64,000 nt of DNA from Voacanga thouarsii (GCA_026120185.1 JANUWF010000008.1:2790001-2854000); one strand, 5' to 3'. Shown: positions 33,754-46,591, numbered from the stretch's first letter. Made by a program: numbers and translations. Notes: generated by a model from the letters alone, not told the origin.

Positions 33754-35385
33754 ATGAATTGTCCTCCTTTATTCAATGGAAACAGCTATACTTTTTGGAA
33801 AAATAAAATGAAAATTTATTTGTGTTCTATCAACTTTGAGTTATGGAGTTTGATAGAAAATGGTCCTTTTATTCCGACAAAGATGAGTGATGGCATAAAA
33901 TTACCAAAACAGAATGATGAGTTTAGTATAGAAGACAATGCTAAGATGACTTTAAATTTCAAGCTATGAACATTTTATGTTGTGCACTTGATGCGACTAA
34001 GTACAACTGTATTAGTGGTTGTGATTCAGTCCATGAAATGTGGAGATTACTTAAAGTCACTCATGAGGGGACAAACTAAGTCAAAAAATCAAAATTGGGG
34101 CTTCTGATTCATGACTATGAATTATTTACAATGAAGCCAAATGAAAGCATCACTAATATGTTCACGAGATTCATTAATATCTTAAATGGTCTTAAAGCTT
34201 ACGGGAAGGTTTATTCCCTTGGGGAACAAAACCGAAAAATTGTAGATGCTTTACCAAAAAGTCGGCAGCCTAAAACTCATGTTGTAGTAGAATCCAAGGA
34301 TTTAAAATCCTTACCTACTAAAGAGCTGATTGTATCTCCTCTAACTCATGAGATGAAGCTTAAAAGATTTCATGAAGCTGATATCATGATAAAGGCAGAA
34401 AATGGATAGCATTGAAGGTTGAAAATGAAGATGAAGAAATAAGCCTATCGGAAAGCAGTGAGGGGATGGAAATGGACAATGATGATTTGGCGATGATAGA
34501 AAAAAAATTCAGAAGAATGTTCAACAAAGGAAACTACAAAAGAGGAAGGAAGTTTATGAGAAAGAAAGGTCAAACCTCTGGATTCAAATCTCAATGTTAT
34601 GATTGTAAAAGCACTGATCACTCCATTGTCGACTATCCTATTGCAAAAGGTAAGGAAGGAAGAACGTTTAAAAAAAAGAAAGATCTGAAGGCAAAGAAAG
34701 GTAAATGATTGATGGAAACTTGGGACTTAAATGAAACTGAGTCCGAAGATGGAGATTTTGAAGAAGAAAATGCCAACATATGCTTCATGGCTTTGGAAAA
34801 TGAGGTAAACTCTTCTACATCTAATTACATGCCTAATTTGCTTATATCTATGACTGAAAAGCGTGTTGATCCAGATGAGTTGTTAAGTAATATGTTTCAA
34901 GAATTAAAAAAACTATCCAAAAAAATAATAAAGAAATGAAGTTGAAGATTAAATGTTTGATGGAAGAAAACGAAATATTGTTAAATGATAACAAAATATC
35001 TTTTGAGTCACATATATGTGCTATTATTGAGAAAGATGTGATCATGACTGCTTTGGAATATGCATCTCTGAAAAATAAAAATTTGTATGATAGAATTCAA
35101 AGTCTTGAAAGGATGGTTAGCACTTTTAATAACATGAAAAATAGAGTAAATGATCTTACCAATTGTATTGAAAAATTCACAAATGGTAAAAGCAGTCTGG
35201 AAAAGTTACTCAGAACTCAACATCAAATTGGAAACCGAAATGGCTTAGGATATAGACATGAAGATAAGGACAAAATTTACAAGTTCAGATTTGTTTATGC
35301 TGAAAATCGAAGTAGCTTAGGAAATGAACATGAGCATAAGAACAAAAATAACAAGTTTCAATATGTCAAAACTACTTTATCTTAG
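33754..35385 (+). pseudogene. Element A gag
   Basis: Starts MNCPPLFNGNSYTFWKNKMK, the usual beginning of copia gag, then ELWSLIENGPFIPT. After stops it gives ELFTMKPNESITNMFTRFIN and LKSLPTKELIVSPLTHEMKL. A zinc knuckle at 34595-34640 reads CYDCKSTDHSIVDY; the last Cys of CCHC is Tyr (G-to-A). An acidic stretch and a long coiled coil (MFQELKKLSKKIIKK to LEKLLRTQHQ) follow, typical of SIRE gag. It is broken into at least five frames. Confidence 0.88.
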
Positions 35386-36122
35386 CAAATGTTCTTGTTG
35401 ATGATTTTTCTATATTTACTTGGACTTTATTTCTTGGACAAAAGGATGAAGCCTTTTCTAGGTTTTCGAAACTGATTAAATGCATCCAAAACTCGATTGG
35501 ATGCAAACTAATTTCTATTAGAAGTGATAATGGCAAAGAATTCTGCAATAGTGAATTTACTCACTTCTGTGATGAAAATGGAGTCTTTCACAATTTTTCA
35601 GTAACAAAAACCCCTCAACAAAATGGTGTTGTTGAAAGAAAAAATCGCACTTTGTAAGAAATGGCTACATCAATACTTTGTGAAAATGTCCTTCCAAAAT
35701 ATTTTTGGGCGGAAGCTATTAACACAGCTTGCTATATAATAAACCGAGTTATGCTAAGACCATTTTTGAGAAAAACTCCGTTTGAACTTATGTTTGACAA
35801 AACTCCATCTATCTCTTATTTTAAAGTATTTGGATGTAAATGTTTTATCCTAAATACCTGAGATAATCTTGAAAAATTTGATAGCAAGTCCGATGAGGCT
35901 ATATTTCTTGGTTACTCTTCCAACAAAAAGGCATATAAAGTATACAACAAAAGAACTCTTTGTATGGAAGAATCCGTGCATGTTGTATTTGATGAATCTA
36001 ACATTTATACTTCAAAAAAAGATGACGATGATGTAGGATGTTCAAAGGAAGTCAAGTTAAATCAACTCAAAGCTCCACCTCTAGACACTCATGCAAAAGA
36101 AGAAGAGATTGAAGAGCTATAA
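35386..36122 (+). pseudogene. Element A integrase, N-terminally deleted
   Basis: Gag coiled-coil sequence runs straight into VLVDDFSIFTWTLFLGQKDE, so the protease, GAG-pre-integrase and zinc-binding regions are lost. The catalytic residues remain: VDD, SIRSDNGKEF and NGVVERKNRTL, then KTPFELMFDKTPSISYFKVF and LGYSSNKKAYKVYNKRTLCM. Stops occur after NRTL and in CFILNT. Comparison with B, which keeps the missing part, defines the deletion. Confidence 0.88.
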
Positions 36123-36354
36123 GCTGAACAAGGAAGAGAATAAACTGAAGATTCTATGAATCAACAATTGCCAAAAGACTGGAAATACAAAACAAGTCAT
36201 CCCAAAGAACAAATTATTGGGGATCAAACTATGGAGTTAAAACTAAACGGTATTTTATTGACAACTTTTCTTGTCTTTCAAATATTGAACCTAGCTGCAT
36301 TGATAGCGCATTGCATGATGATTTTGGGATTATTGCTATGCAAGAAGAGTTAAA

Positions 36355-37779
36355 TTAATTCGAAAGAAATCAAGTTTGGAAAGTTGTTGTTAGACCTTTT
36401 GATCATCCTGTTATTGGTACAAAATGGGTATTTAGAAATAAACTTGATGAAAATGGGGTTGTGATTAGAAATAAAGCTAAATTAGTCGCCCAAGGATTTA
36501 ATCAAGAAGAAGGTATTGATTATGATGAGACATTCGTTCTTGTTGCTAGACTAGAATCCATACGAATGCTACTTGCCTTTGCATCTTGCAAAAATTTCAT
36601 GCTCTACCAAATGGATGTTAAGAGTGCATTTCTAAATGCTTTTATTGAAGAGGAAGTATATGTTGAACAACGTCCTGGTTTTATTCATGAGCACTTTCCA
36701 AATCACGTTTTCAAACTTTCTAAAGCTCTTTATGAATTAAAGCAAGCTCCAAGAGCTTGGTATGAAAGATTTAGTGGATTCTTGATTTCAAAAGGTTTTT
36801 CTAGAGGCTTGATTGATAATACCTTCTTCATCAAATCTGATAATTCTGGTGATTTACTAGTTGTTCAAATTTATGTTGATAATATCATTTTTGGTGCTAC
36901 TAACGACTCTTTGTGCAAGATGTTTGCTAAGACTATGCAACAAGAATTCGAAATGAGTATGATGGGAGAACTAAATTTTTTCCTCGGATTGCAAATTAAG
37001 CATACTAAGGATGGGATCTTTATAAATCATGCTAAGTATGCCAAGAAGTTGTTCAAAAGGTTTGGAATGAATGAAGCAAAAGAAATCAGCACACCTATGA
37101 GTACTTCCATAAAACTTGATCAAGATGAAAAGGGTAAGAAAGTAGATGAACATAAGTATAGAAGTATGATTGGATGTCTACTCTATCTCACTACTAGCCG
37201 ACCAAACATTATATTTTTAGTATGTCTTTGTGCTCATTTTCAATCTCGTCCAAAGGAATCACATCTATGTGCATTAAAACGCATACTCCGATATCTAATT
37301 GGCACATATGGTCTTATAGGATACATTGATGCAGATTATGCAGGCTATAAAGTTGAAAGAAAAAGTACTAGTGGCCCTTGTCAATTTCTTAGATACTCTC
37401 TTGTGTCATGGCATAGTAAAAAGCAGATGTGTGTATCCTTATCCACCACTAAGGCTGAATATATTGCAGCCGGGAGTTGTTGTGCTCAAATTTTGTGGAT
37501 GAAGAATACATTACTAGATTTTAATCTCAATTTCAATTGCGTACCTATATTGTGTAATAATACAAGTACTATCAATCTGATAAAAAAAATCCTGTTCAAC
37601 ATTCTAGATAAAGCATATAGAAGTTAAACGTCATTTCATCTGAGATCATGTATTCAATGGTGATGTGTGTGTTGAATATATTTCAACGGATGAACAACTT
37701 GTAGATATCTTCACTAAACTTCTAGTTGAGGAAAGATTCAACAATCTGAGAAGAGGTTTGGGAATTACAAAAATCTGAT
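36355..37779 (+). pseudogene. Element A reverse transcriptase and RNase H
   Basis: A 388-codon open stretch (36461-37627) reads KAKLVAQGFNQEEGIDYDET, FMLYQMDVKSAFLNAFIEEE, YELKQAPRAWYERFSGFLIS and VQIYVDNIIFGATND. The catalytic YVDD is YVDN, which should abolish polymerase activity although the frame is open. RNase H motifs IGYIDADYAGYKVERKSTSG and SLSTTKAEYIAAGSCCAQIL follow. After a frameshift near 37615 the end reads STDEQLVDIFTK. This is the best-preserved coding stretch in the window. Confidence 0.93.
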
Positions 37780-40700
37780 AAATAACTATGAGGCATAAAG
37801 TCTTCTTTATGCAGGATTTGTGAAGAAAAAGATTTTAGAAATAGTGTTTTGAATCCAAAACGCACCAACATCTGATTTGGACACAGTATTTGAATCCAAA
37901 TCCCTCATCCAAAATGCATCTCAAGAAAACACTCTTTTGGATGATAATTTCGGATTAGGTTAAGTTCCAAAACGTATCATTAATATTTTTTTTCTATTTC
38001 GAACTTTGAATTTCAAAAAATTGGTTGGCGCGTCCTTCTAAACTTCTGTGAAAACTTATCTTTTCAATACACTTTATTTCACATTACTCAAAGTCATTCA
38101 AAACACTCTGATTTTTCTCTCGAAACCCTTGTAACCATCTCTCCCAATAATCATCTGTGTTCCTCTTCTTCAAAAAACCATTAGTCCAAAAAGCCCTAAC
38201 CTTTCTGATGGCAAAGACAAAATCTTCTGTTCCAAAACCAAAAAAGGGGCACAAAACATCTCCGAAAATGAAGAAAAAGAGTTCAGTTTCATGCAAAGAA
38301 AAAGAGAAAGAAATTTCTCCTCAACTGGATTTCTCCGTATCTCACTACGATTCCTCTGAGTTGTCTCCAGAACAAATGAGTTCTGAAAATCAGGTACCTC
38401 GCTTCATTGACTCTAAATGTGAATTGAGTATAATGATTTGGTGTCAAGGAATAGGACGATTACCTCTGGTTATCGTGTTAATCATTCTGCTTTTCTAAAT
38501 CTGTCAAATGTTCTGGATATATTTGATCACATAGGATGGGGTAGTTTACTGTCTGTTGATGAGAAAATTTCACTCCTCTTGTCTGGGAATTTTATGCTAA
38601 TTTAAGAAAAGGTAGACTTGAAGAAATTGAGGGTGGATTCATGATTTATTGGTATGTGTCGAGGGTGAAAGACAAAGATATGGGACTTTGATCATTGACT
38701 GATAAATAGGATATGTGATGTGAGAGATGCAGGGATTCAGTACTTCGAGTTGAATAAATTTTCTGAAGGAAATGATATTTTTGTTTTGAAAAATTTAAAT
38801 CTTCACTGGCGAGAAGAACTTTGGAAACTCTGGAAACAGAAGCACGAAGTGGCTTAATGGGTTTGGAAAAATTCTGCACCATATGGTGTCTACCATTGTG
38901 GTACCTAGCTATGGACATAAGACCTCCATAAGCATTCTGCATATGGTAATTATGTTGGCCCTAGCAGAGGGTAGGCAGATAAACTTCGGGTTTGTAGCTA
39001 CAAAATTGATGTTGCAGTCAAGGAATACTTCAAGTAAAGCTCTGCCTTATGGAAATTTGTTGTCCAAAGTGTTTAGTTTTTTTCAGGTTGATTTAAAGTG
39101 ATCCATCCAAGTTAAATTTTTACAACTTTGATTCCTTTGAAAGGATGGGTTATGTGAGGGAAAATAATGAATGGAAACTACTGAGAGATACTGCTAGAAA
39201 GGAAAGGGCAAATTTGATGAAAATCAAAGATGAAGGAAATTCTGTTCCTAGTGCAGGAACAAAAAGGAAAATTGATGATGTTCTTCAGGTAGAGTCTTCT
39301 GCCAAAGGGAAAGATCAGGATGCAGGCTTATTCGAGAGTATACTGGATGCGATTAATTCTTTAGCTGTGAAATTGGACATTCTCAGCTCTGAAATTCATA
39401 GTCTTGGAAGAAGAATATCTGCAATTGAAATGTCTGCTAAAACTACTGTACCAGTATCTTCTCTGTAACACCCCACTACCTAGGCTCAACAGGGTCGGGG
39501 ATGTTGCCCCATCCAAAGGATAAGGGGTCTTTATAACTAGGATGCACAAATAAAAATGATATAATACTTTGAAATTAATACTTATTACATCCCAAAATTT
39601 CAAGAATAAATCCGAAATAAAAATTGTTCACTCTCAACTCCCAAAGCATTACATAAAATAGATAACAGAATATCTTCCAAGCAGGGAACAACTAGCTACT
39701 CATCCCCACAGCAGGATCGACCTAAAATCATGGTAAAAAGGGTGATGAGATAAAAATCTCAGTAAGTCCATGTGTGCTTTGAGTGTCCAGTGAAAACAGT
39801 TCATGAATGCAAGGTGTAAGAACTTCATAGGAGAAACACTGACAAGCAATAAACAATGTTGAAATCCAAGAGTGGCGTTTTGGCTTTTCCAACCATACAT
39901 GTATAATAAAATAAACCACTCAAAAGGGTGGCTATAGGTTACCACACGTTGGGCCTCATAACCATACAACAGTCAGAATGCCACACTTTGTGTAGACTGA
40001 CAAAAGGTAAGTGATCGGCCTACCGGGTAAAATACTCGTCCTTCTCTACACCCAAACAAAACTGGTTGTCCATTCCGGCAACACACACGACTGAAACCTG
40101 CTAGCTCAGACCGGCATGACTAAGTAGTACTGACGTTTCTCTAAATTGAGTTCATCTTCTGGAGGTGGCCTCCTACTAAAAGACTCATTCTTGCTTTTCA
40201 AAACTAGTACTACTAGCTTACCCTTATTGAGTACTCAACGTTGTTTATCCCACTTGAGAGAAAATCGATAAAACATTGCTTTACTTAGAAATGGCAATCA
40301 AGGGTTTCCAAAGTTTGTGTAAAAAAGAAAATTAGTTTCAGAAAGAGTTTAGTGTTTGAGAAAAACTGCTTGTTGGTTTTCAAATGATTTATGTGACTAT
40401 AATAAGAAAAGGAATAGTCCTCAATTGCCTTTACAAAAAAGAGTGTTCACATACTTCACGTTTGGCTTGCCATAGCGACCTTTTTACATCAAATAGGTTT
40501 TATGCAGGAGCTTACCTGATCCTTTGCTCGAGATAAACTAGAGATCTCCAAAAGTTGACCTAACCCCGCCTGGGGGTAAACATAAGCTATAATTAAACCC
40601 GAACCACAATTTGCTTTCACAAATAATCCTAACTCAACTTACTACAATCATGACCCTAGTGTCCCCAAACTTTAAAACTAGATAATAAATAAAGGGTTTA

Positions 40701-41783
40701 TAAAATAAATCTAGCTTGGTATTAGAATAACTAGGGGTTTGAAATAGTTACCAATAAGTTGTAGGTTCAAAACTTGCTATAAATAAATTAGGGTTTATTT
40801 GATGAAGGATCCTAGGTCCTAGATGATATTATTTAAAATAATGATTTTTAATAACTAATGGTTAGAAAATAATTGGTAAATAAAATTAATAGCAAGTAAA
40901 TTTTATTATGTTTTGATTAAAAGATAATAAATAAATTCTATTAGTATTTATGAATATATGACTTACAAAATTAATTTTTTACCTATTATAATTATTTATA
41001 TAAATGGCTTTATTTAATGATATTATTATATATAATATCTATATATTTTATTTCCTTAATAAAAGCTATCATTTATTTGACTAAAATATCATTATTTTAT
41101 ATAATAGTCCAAAACCATATTTTCCTAGGGTTTTCGAAATCACTAGAAGAAATTTTAGTATTAATCATTTTATTGATAAAATAAAAATGGTCAACTTAAT
41201 TAGCTCAGGGACAACAAGGTCATGATCATAATTTTTATTGCTAACCATAATCATGAACATACACTCTACACCAATAAGCAAAACATCCAAATAATGAATA
41301 AAAGCATAGATCTAAATTTATCATCACATGATCCCAACTCCACTAAACATATTCATATGCATGGCCTCAACAAGAATACAAGAACATAAACCCTATTCAC
41401 CAAAGGTGACATAATCTCTAACATGCTTAATCATTCATAATACTCACGACATAAAGGCATGCAACAACCCCTAAAAATACCATAAAATTCATCCAAGACT
41501 AATCATCCTTATGCATCAATCTCAACTCCATCATATAAACATATTTATTCTCATGCTTCAATCCCAACGCCATCACAAAACACATTCTCAAACTTTAATC
41601 ATAATCAGTCCTTTTTCAATAACATCCTAGAGACATGAATCTAAAATTTAAAGAGAAGATTGAAGAGTCTTACTTGAATGATGAATACCTTGAAGATGTT
41701 TCAAGAGGATCCTCATGCTTGGAAGGCTTGATCCGTCCAAGGGAAAGGAAGAAAAATGGTCATGGTTGGAAATAACCATTCGG

Positions 41784-41887
41784 CCGAGAGAGAAAGAGAG
41801 AGAGATAGGGAAAAGAGAGAGACACACACACAAAGAGAGAGAGAGACAGAGAGAGAGAGAGAAAGAGAAAAAGAACGAAAAAGAGAG
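41784..41887. repeat. GA-rich microsatellite
   Basis: Interrupted GA/GAAA repeats with a CA block (41821-41831) inside element E; it gives false Arg/Glu-rich frames. Confidence 0.9.
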
Positions 41888-43497
41888 TGCTTATTAGTAT
41901 ATTCTCATTAAAATCGAAGATGGATGAAGATGGAGTTAATTGATCATGCTTACCTTGCAAGAGTTCTTGAGCCTTCAAGAAAATTCTGGTTTTTTAACCG
42001 AAAGTAGAACTTTGATTTCAGTGTTTGATGTTAAAAATTGCAGAAGTGGATTCAAGAGGATGAGTAGGTGTGATCTGGAGTTTTTGGAGAAGATTGAAGA
42101 GGTTTTGAGTGGTCTTAGGCATGAGAATGGTAGTAGGTGTTCTTGATGTTCTTGGAGGTTTGGAAAGAATGGAGAGAATAGAGAGAGAGCTGGCCGAAAT
42201 TCTATTGGAAAGAGTGGCCAACTGGTTTGGGAGGGTTTTGGTAATTGGATTTTCAGATTTGAGAGGAAAAGGAAAGCTGGTTGTTTGAAATTCAAAAGGA
42301 ATATTTTAGGAAATCAATTTTGGAAACAAATATGGTAAGAAGATCTTGGTTGATGGAGAGCTTTTGGAAGCTTCAATGGCCGACTGATTGGTTGGGGTTT
42401 TTGCTGAGATGAATGATGTTTGAATGAGCTTTAGAGTGGCCGAAATATGGAGTATAATGGTGAGGGAATTTTCTGGATAGTTGGGGCTTAATTCATGGAA
42501 GTTTGCTGGAATATTTTGCTAGAATTTTGGACTTCAATTGATGGCTTGATTGTAGTGATTGATTGAGAGATTTTAGGAGCAGCCATGGAGCTTCTTTCGT
42601 GCAGAATAATGGTGGAGATGATGGAGTTCAGTTCAGGGCTGACCAAGGTGGATTTTACAGAAAAATGGAATGAGTTTCGGACAAGGGTGAAGAAGAAACG
42701 AAACCAGAAATTCTGGTTGGCCTTTCCCAAGGCTTGCAGGAATTTCTGGGCAGATTTTCTGCCATGTTTCAGTCAACTTGTAGAAGGTTTGGAAGGGTTT
42801 TAGAGGATCCTTTAAGGCTGGTTTCCAGCTTTTTTTTATGGAGGAAAGACAAGGTTGAATTGCTGGTTGAAAAGGTGGAAGAATAGCTTGGTTTTTCCGG
42901 ACTGCTATGCTGCAAAACCAACCAGAAATTTTTTTTTGTTTGCACAACTTTTGTGCAGTCCGGTTTTGGCCTATAATTTTAGACTTCAAGCTGATCAAGA
43001 TGGCTATTTTTCTGGAAATATTTGAAAGGGAAAGATGGCTGAAAATTTCGGCCAAGGGGACTGATCAAGAAGCTGGAAAAATTTCCAGATTACTACATGA
43101 AGAAGATGAACACACATAGGTTGGAGTTTTAAGGTTCAACCATGGAGATTAATTCTATTGGGAACCTTCCATAACTCTTCCCCAATTTCGGTCAACAAGA
43201 TATCCTTTCATAGACATTTTTGAAACCTAAATCTCATAGAACCTTGCTGGAATTTTCTAGAAACAAAATGGCTTAGATAAATTAATCAACTTAATTGATT
43301 AAGAATTAAGGAAAGCTAGAGATCAAAAAAGGTATGAATCCCTTAGAAATTTTTGTTGGCCACAAGAGTGGAATTAGAACATTCCTATTATGTCTCCCCT
43401 AGGACAACACTCCTACTCCTTCCTAAGGGGCATGCAAGGGCCGAAAATAACCTACTCATCCAAAAATAAAATTTTAATCATGCTAAAGCTCAAATGA

Positions 43498-43553
43498 TGG
43501 AATTTGAACTCAAGACCTCAAGGATTTATTCCAAAGCTCTAACCATTAAACCA
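43498..43553 (-). promoter_or_regulatory. tRNA-like A-box/B-box module in the E LTR
   Basis: On the minus strand TGGTTTAATGGTTAGAGCT and, 20-odd bases on, GAGTTCAAATTCCA. It spans 56 bp, about 253 bp from the LTR 5' end, matching the F copy (245 bp) and the D copy (about 299 bp after removal of A). Confidence 0.45.
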
Positions 43554-44074
43554 CAACAACTCTTATTCTTATTTTCTCTCCCAAATATTTTTCCTATCTA
43601 ACCCTCAAGCTATCTCCCTATTTCCACCTCAAGTAAAATTATCATTTTGCCCTTCTTACTCAATAAGCACCAATAAACCTTCTAGACTATAAATCACAAA
43701 TTCAAACCACATAAAATCATACAAAAATATATTTATGTATGCAAGAAAACATTATATGCATCCCGACCCCCCTTACTCTAGGGTTGGTTTTAATTGGAGT
43801 TTCACATTCTCCAACATTATCTACTCAAGAAAAGGATGAACATGTCCTGGAGGAAGAATCTGATTTGCCTGTTGCAAAAAAAGATTTTGCTCCTGAACCA
43901 ACTCAAAAACCTTCTCCAATCAAGGAAACAGTAGCAACTTCTGTTTCTTCTAAACTAAAATCTTCTAGAAAGCGACAGAAGTACGTTGTGGTAAAGAGAA
44001 AATCTAACAAAATTGCGGGTCAACACTCTAAGAAAGGTGTTAGTTCGAAAGCTGAAACGATTAACATCTCCTAA

Positions 44075-45277
44075 GCCAATCTGTTGGGCAGGATAATCTT
44101 CTAATGACATCTCTCTAACAATTTACTTTATGAAAATTTGAACAATTTACTTTTCTGTTTTTAGATTATGCTTTCGGATAATTGTTGTTGCTTCGGGATA
44201 CTTGTTTATTGTCAGCATCTTTCTTATATTATGCATATTTCCTATCTGTCTATATTCTGCATATTATTTTTTGCTCTCTTTATGATATTCTTCTTTTTGA
44301 TTGATGACAAAGGGGGAGAAAAAGATTGACTATATGATGATATATACAGATGATATATGGAAATAAAAAGATTGATTGTATGGCTGATATATGGGCTAAG
44401 ACCAACTGATATGAACTGTTATGAGGAAAACTGATATGATTTTATCTAAACTTCATAAATAACTAGTTGATATTGGATATGATTATTGATGAACTGATGA
44501 TATGATACTATTCTGGAAACTGGTTGATTTACTAGATATGACTATTGACAAATGATTGAAAATCTTCTGCTTGGATAGTTGGAATAATTTCTGACTAAAC
44601 TTCTGTTTATGATATTCAGTTTATGATTACTCTTTTTTTAATCCAAAAGTATTTTCTTTATGTTAAAGGTGTCTTTGAGACTAGATTCTGTGATAAAATC
44701 AAAATTTTAGTAAGATAGATTCTTTAAAACATTCTTTGAAAAACTGGAAAATCCATTATTTCGTGCATTGTGTCAGGGGGAATTTTGGACTCATATTTTC
44801 ATGATCCAAACAAATGTTCTTCTAAGAAGTCATGTTAATTTGGGAACATAGTTTTTGGACACCCAAAACCTGTATCCAAAATGTATTTCTGAAAAAGACT
44901 CGTTTTATACACTCTTGCAAAACTGTTTTGGACATACGTTTTAGATGTACAAATCTTGATTTCTGCTTTTCCCTCTTATGTTAAAATATTCATATAAGCA
45001 AATATTTAGGGGGAGCATCTTATCGTATGACTTGTCTGATATCTCTTCTGTATCAAATTATTTTGAATATTCATATGGATATATGAAAGGCTTTAGGCTC
45101 ATTGAGTAATGCTTACAAGCTAATGCTTTAAAGTCATTTATCTCATAAGCTCTCTTTAAGACCTATAATGAGAGATTACATTTTTAATAAAAATTTATTT
45201 GCATCTATCTCGATCAACATGTTCACTCAATACATAGCATTTTTTTAATGTTTGTCATCACTCAAAAAGGGGGAGAT
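44075..45277 (+). promoter_or_regulatory. Element A 3' untranslated region with two purine tracts
   Basis: The primary polypurine tract AAAAAGGGGGAGAT (45264-45277) adjoins the 3' LTR. A second, AAAGGGGGAGAAAAAGA (44309-44325), lies 950 bp upstream, after TGATGAC as in B. The rest is AT-rich and non-coding. Confidence 0.75.
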
Positions 45278-46443
45278 TGTTAGCCCTAAGGGCTTTCTCC
45301 TATATTTTGACATATGACAAACATTGATATGAACTAACTTGTGTAATCTACTGTGATAGGATATGTTTGACCTCTATTCTTCTAAGGCATTCAGATATGA
45401 TTGTTTGGCAACTTTTTTATGATTGAATTCAAGTATGGAAAAAAAAAAAGATCAAAGTATATGGAGTTATATATCAAGAAGTCCTTATAAGAATAACTTT
45501 AGACTAGAAAGTGTTTTTAAGGTATTTCTATTATTTCCTATGTCTCTTTACTTTTTGATTCATTTGACTTTTTCTTGAAGCACCAAATGAGAAGATTTCA
45601 AAGTTTTTGAAAATCTCAAAATTTTGGATTGAATAGTTTGAATCCAAAAGATTTGTCCAAAATCCTATAAACAGTGTTGAAATATTTTTACCTGAAAAAG
45701 TGTCATTTTGGACTTACCTTTTGGATGCATCGTCGTCCAAAACCTGAGTCCAAAAAACGGATAAGTTTAACAAAAAATTATAGTCGTTGGCACTTCACTT
45801 TTTGGCTCTATAAATAGCTTCTAAGCAAGATTAGACATAAGATTTTTGAAATATTCTTCTAAGAAACACTATTGCTCAACATTTTCAAAAATCTCCTTTT
45901 ATCAAAAAGCTTCAAAGTGAATTCATATCGTGTCAAAGGTAAAAGTACTTGTGCTTTGTAACTTAGTGAACATTTGCTCAAATAAGTGAGCTCTTTACTG
46001 TTCTATTGATATTCAATCTCTATTGTAGTGCAAGGTTGTGGTGTAAAACCTAGTTGGGGTGAACCTTATTGTCATTGTTTGTTTGAGAGGTTTTGGAAAA
46101 CCTAGTGTAGTGATCCTCTCTTGTATGTGGTACTGTTTGATTTCATTAAGTGGAGTAAATGAAATCTGGTTGAAAATTCTTAAGTGTGAGCTTAAGGTAG
46201 TGGACGTAGATCTTGGAAGATCGAACCACTATACATATCATGTCTCATCTCTTTTATTATTAATTGCATTTCCATTTCCGGTTTGAATTTTAACATATAT
46301 ATCAAAGAGTTATTGGATAGCTTTCTTTGTTACCATAAAGTTGGTTCAAGAATCTTGATGATCATTATTGTTCTGCATATCAGACGATTCGAAAAATTTA
46401 AATTTTCCAAAAACCTTATTCACCCCCCCTCTAAGGTTTTTCA
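45278..46443 (+). repeat. Element A 3' LTR
   Basis: 1166 bp, TGTTAGCCCTAAGGGC...AAGGTTTTTCA, ending directly at the AAATA duplication. TATA box at 45809-45816. Confidence 0.93.
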
Positions 46444-46591
46444 AAATATATGAACAATCATGCACAGAAAAATACAAACATCCATCCAATTCTTAGATAA
46501 AGATAATTTAACTTTCATATGCACATGAAAGATGTTACTCAATACTCCCACTTCCCTCATACTAAGGTTAGGGTTTAAATGGGGTATTACA

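Larger units (their letters stand above)
39464..43806 (-). mobile_element. Element E: gypsy-type solo LTR (4.3 kb)
   Basis: Begins TGTAACACCCCACTACC and ends GGAGTTTCACA on the plus strand, flanked by perfect TTCTC duplications (39459-39463 and 43807-43811). Its first 80 bases match the F LTR start (GGATGTTGCCCCATCC, then TTTATAACTAGG), so it belongs to the same group as F and D, in minus sense. No gag or pol. It inserted within the coding sequence of A's accessory ORF. ORFs inside (for example at 42633-43055) are LTR sequence without recognisable domains. Confidence 0.88.
38208..44074 (+). pseudogene. Element A accessory ORF (envelope position), split by E
   Basis: The start MAKTKSSVPKPKKGHKTSPK is basic, then NQVPRFIDSKCE, as in B. 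After a degraded middle section comes MVSTIVVPSYGHKTSISILH, FERMGYVRENNEWKLLRDTA, a coiled part (LDAINSLAVKLDILSSEIHS) and SAKTTVPVSS at 39460. Solo LTR E occupies 39464-43806. The same frame resumes after it (LSTQEKDEHVLEEESD) and ends with a basic Lys/Ser tail and a stop at 44074. It follows pol directly. The role is unknown; no signal peptide or membrane anchor is obvious. Confidence 0.65.
32482..46443 (+). mobile_element. Element A: SIRE-like Ty1/copia, 14 kb with both LTRs
   Basis: LTRs at 32482-33651 and 45278-46443, both TGTTAGCCC...TTTTTCA, are flanked by AAATA at 32477-32481 and 46444-46448, a perfect 5 bp target duplication. Inside are primer site, gag with coiled coil, integrase, RT-RNase H, accessory ORF and polypurine tract. 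The protease and integrase N-terminus are deleted at about 35385. Solo LTR E lies inside the accessory ORF; without it A is about 9.6 kb. The LTRs look roughly 93-95% identical by eye, so insertion is fairly old. Confidence 0.93.
29582..46591 (-). mobile_element. Element D: gypsy-type solo LTR, split by A and a MITE
   Basis: Plus-strand ends are TGTAACATC and GGGGTATTACA. They are flanked by ATGTG (29577-29581) and ACGTG (46592-46596), a 5 bp duplication with one mismatch. Outside it, the RT of C continues directly (GLKQAS | RxxNIRFDEIIK). D-derived pieces are 29582-29912, 30429-32481 and 46449-46591, about 2.5 kb. Both ends resemble those of the F LTR, in the same minus sense. No internal genes of D are present, so it is a solo LTR left by LTR-LTR recombination. 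Confidence 0.82.
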
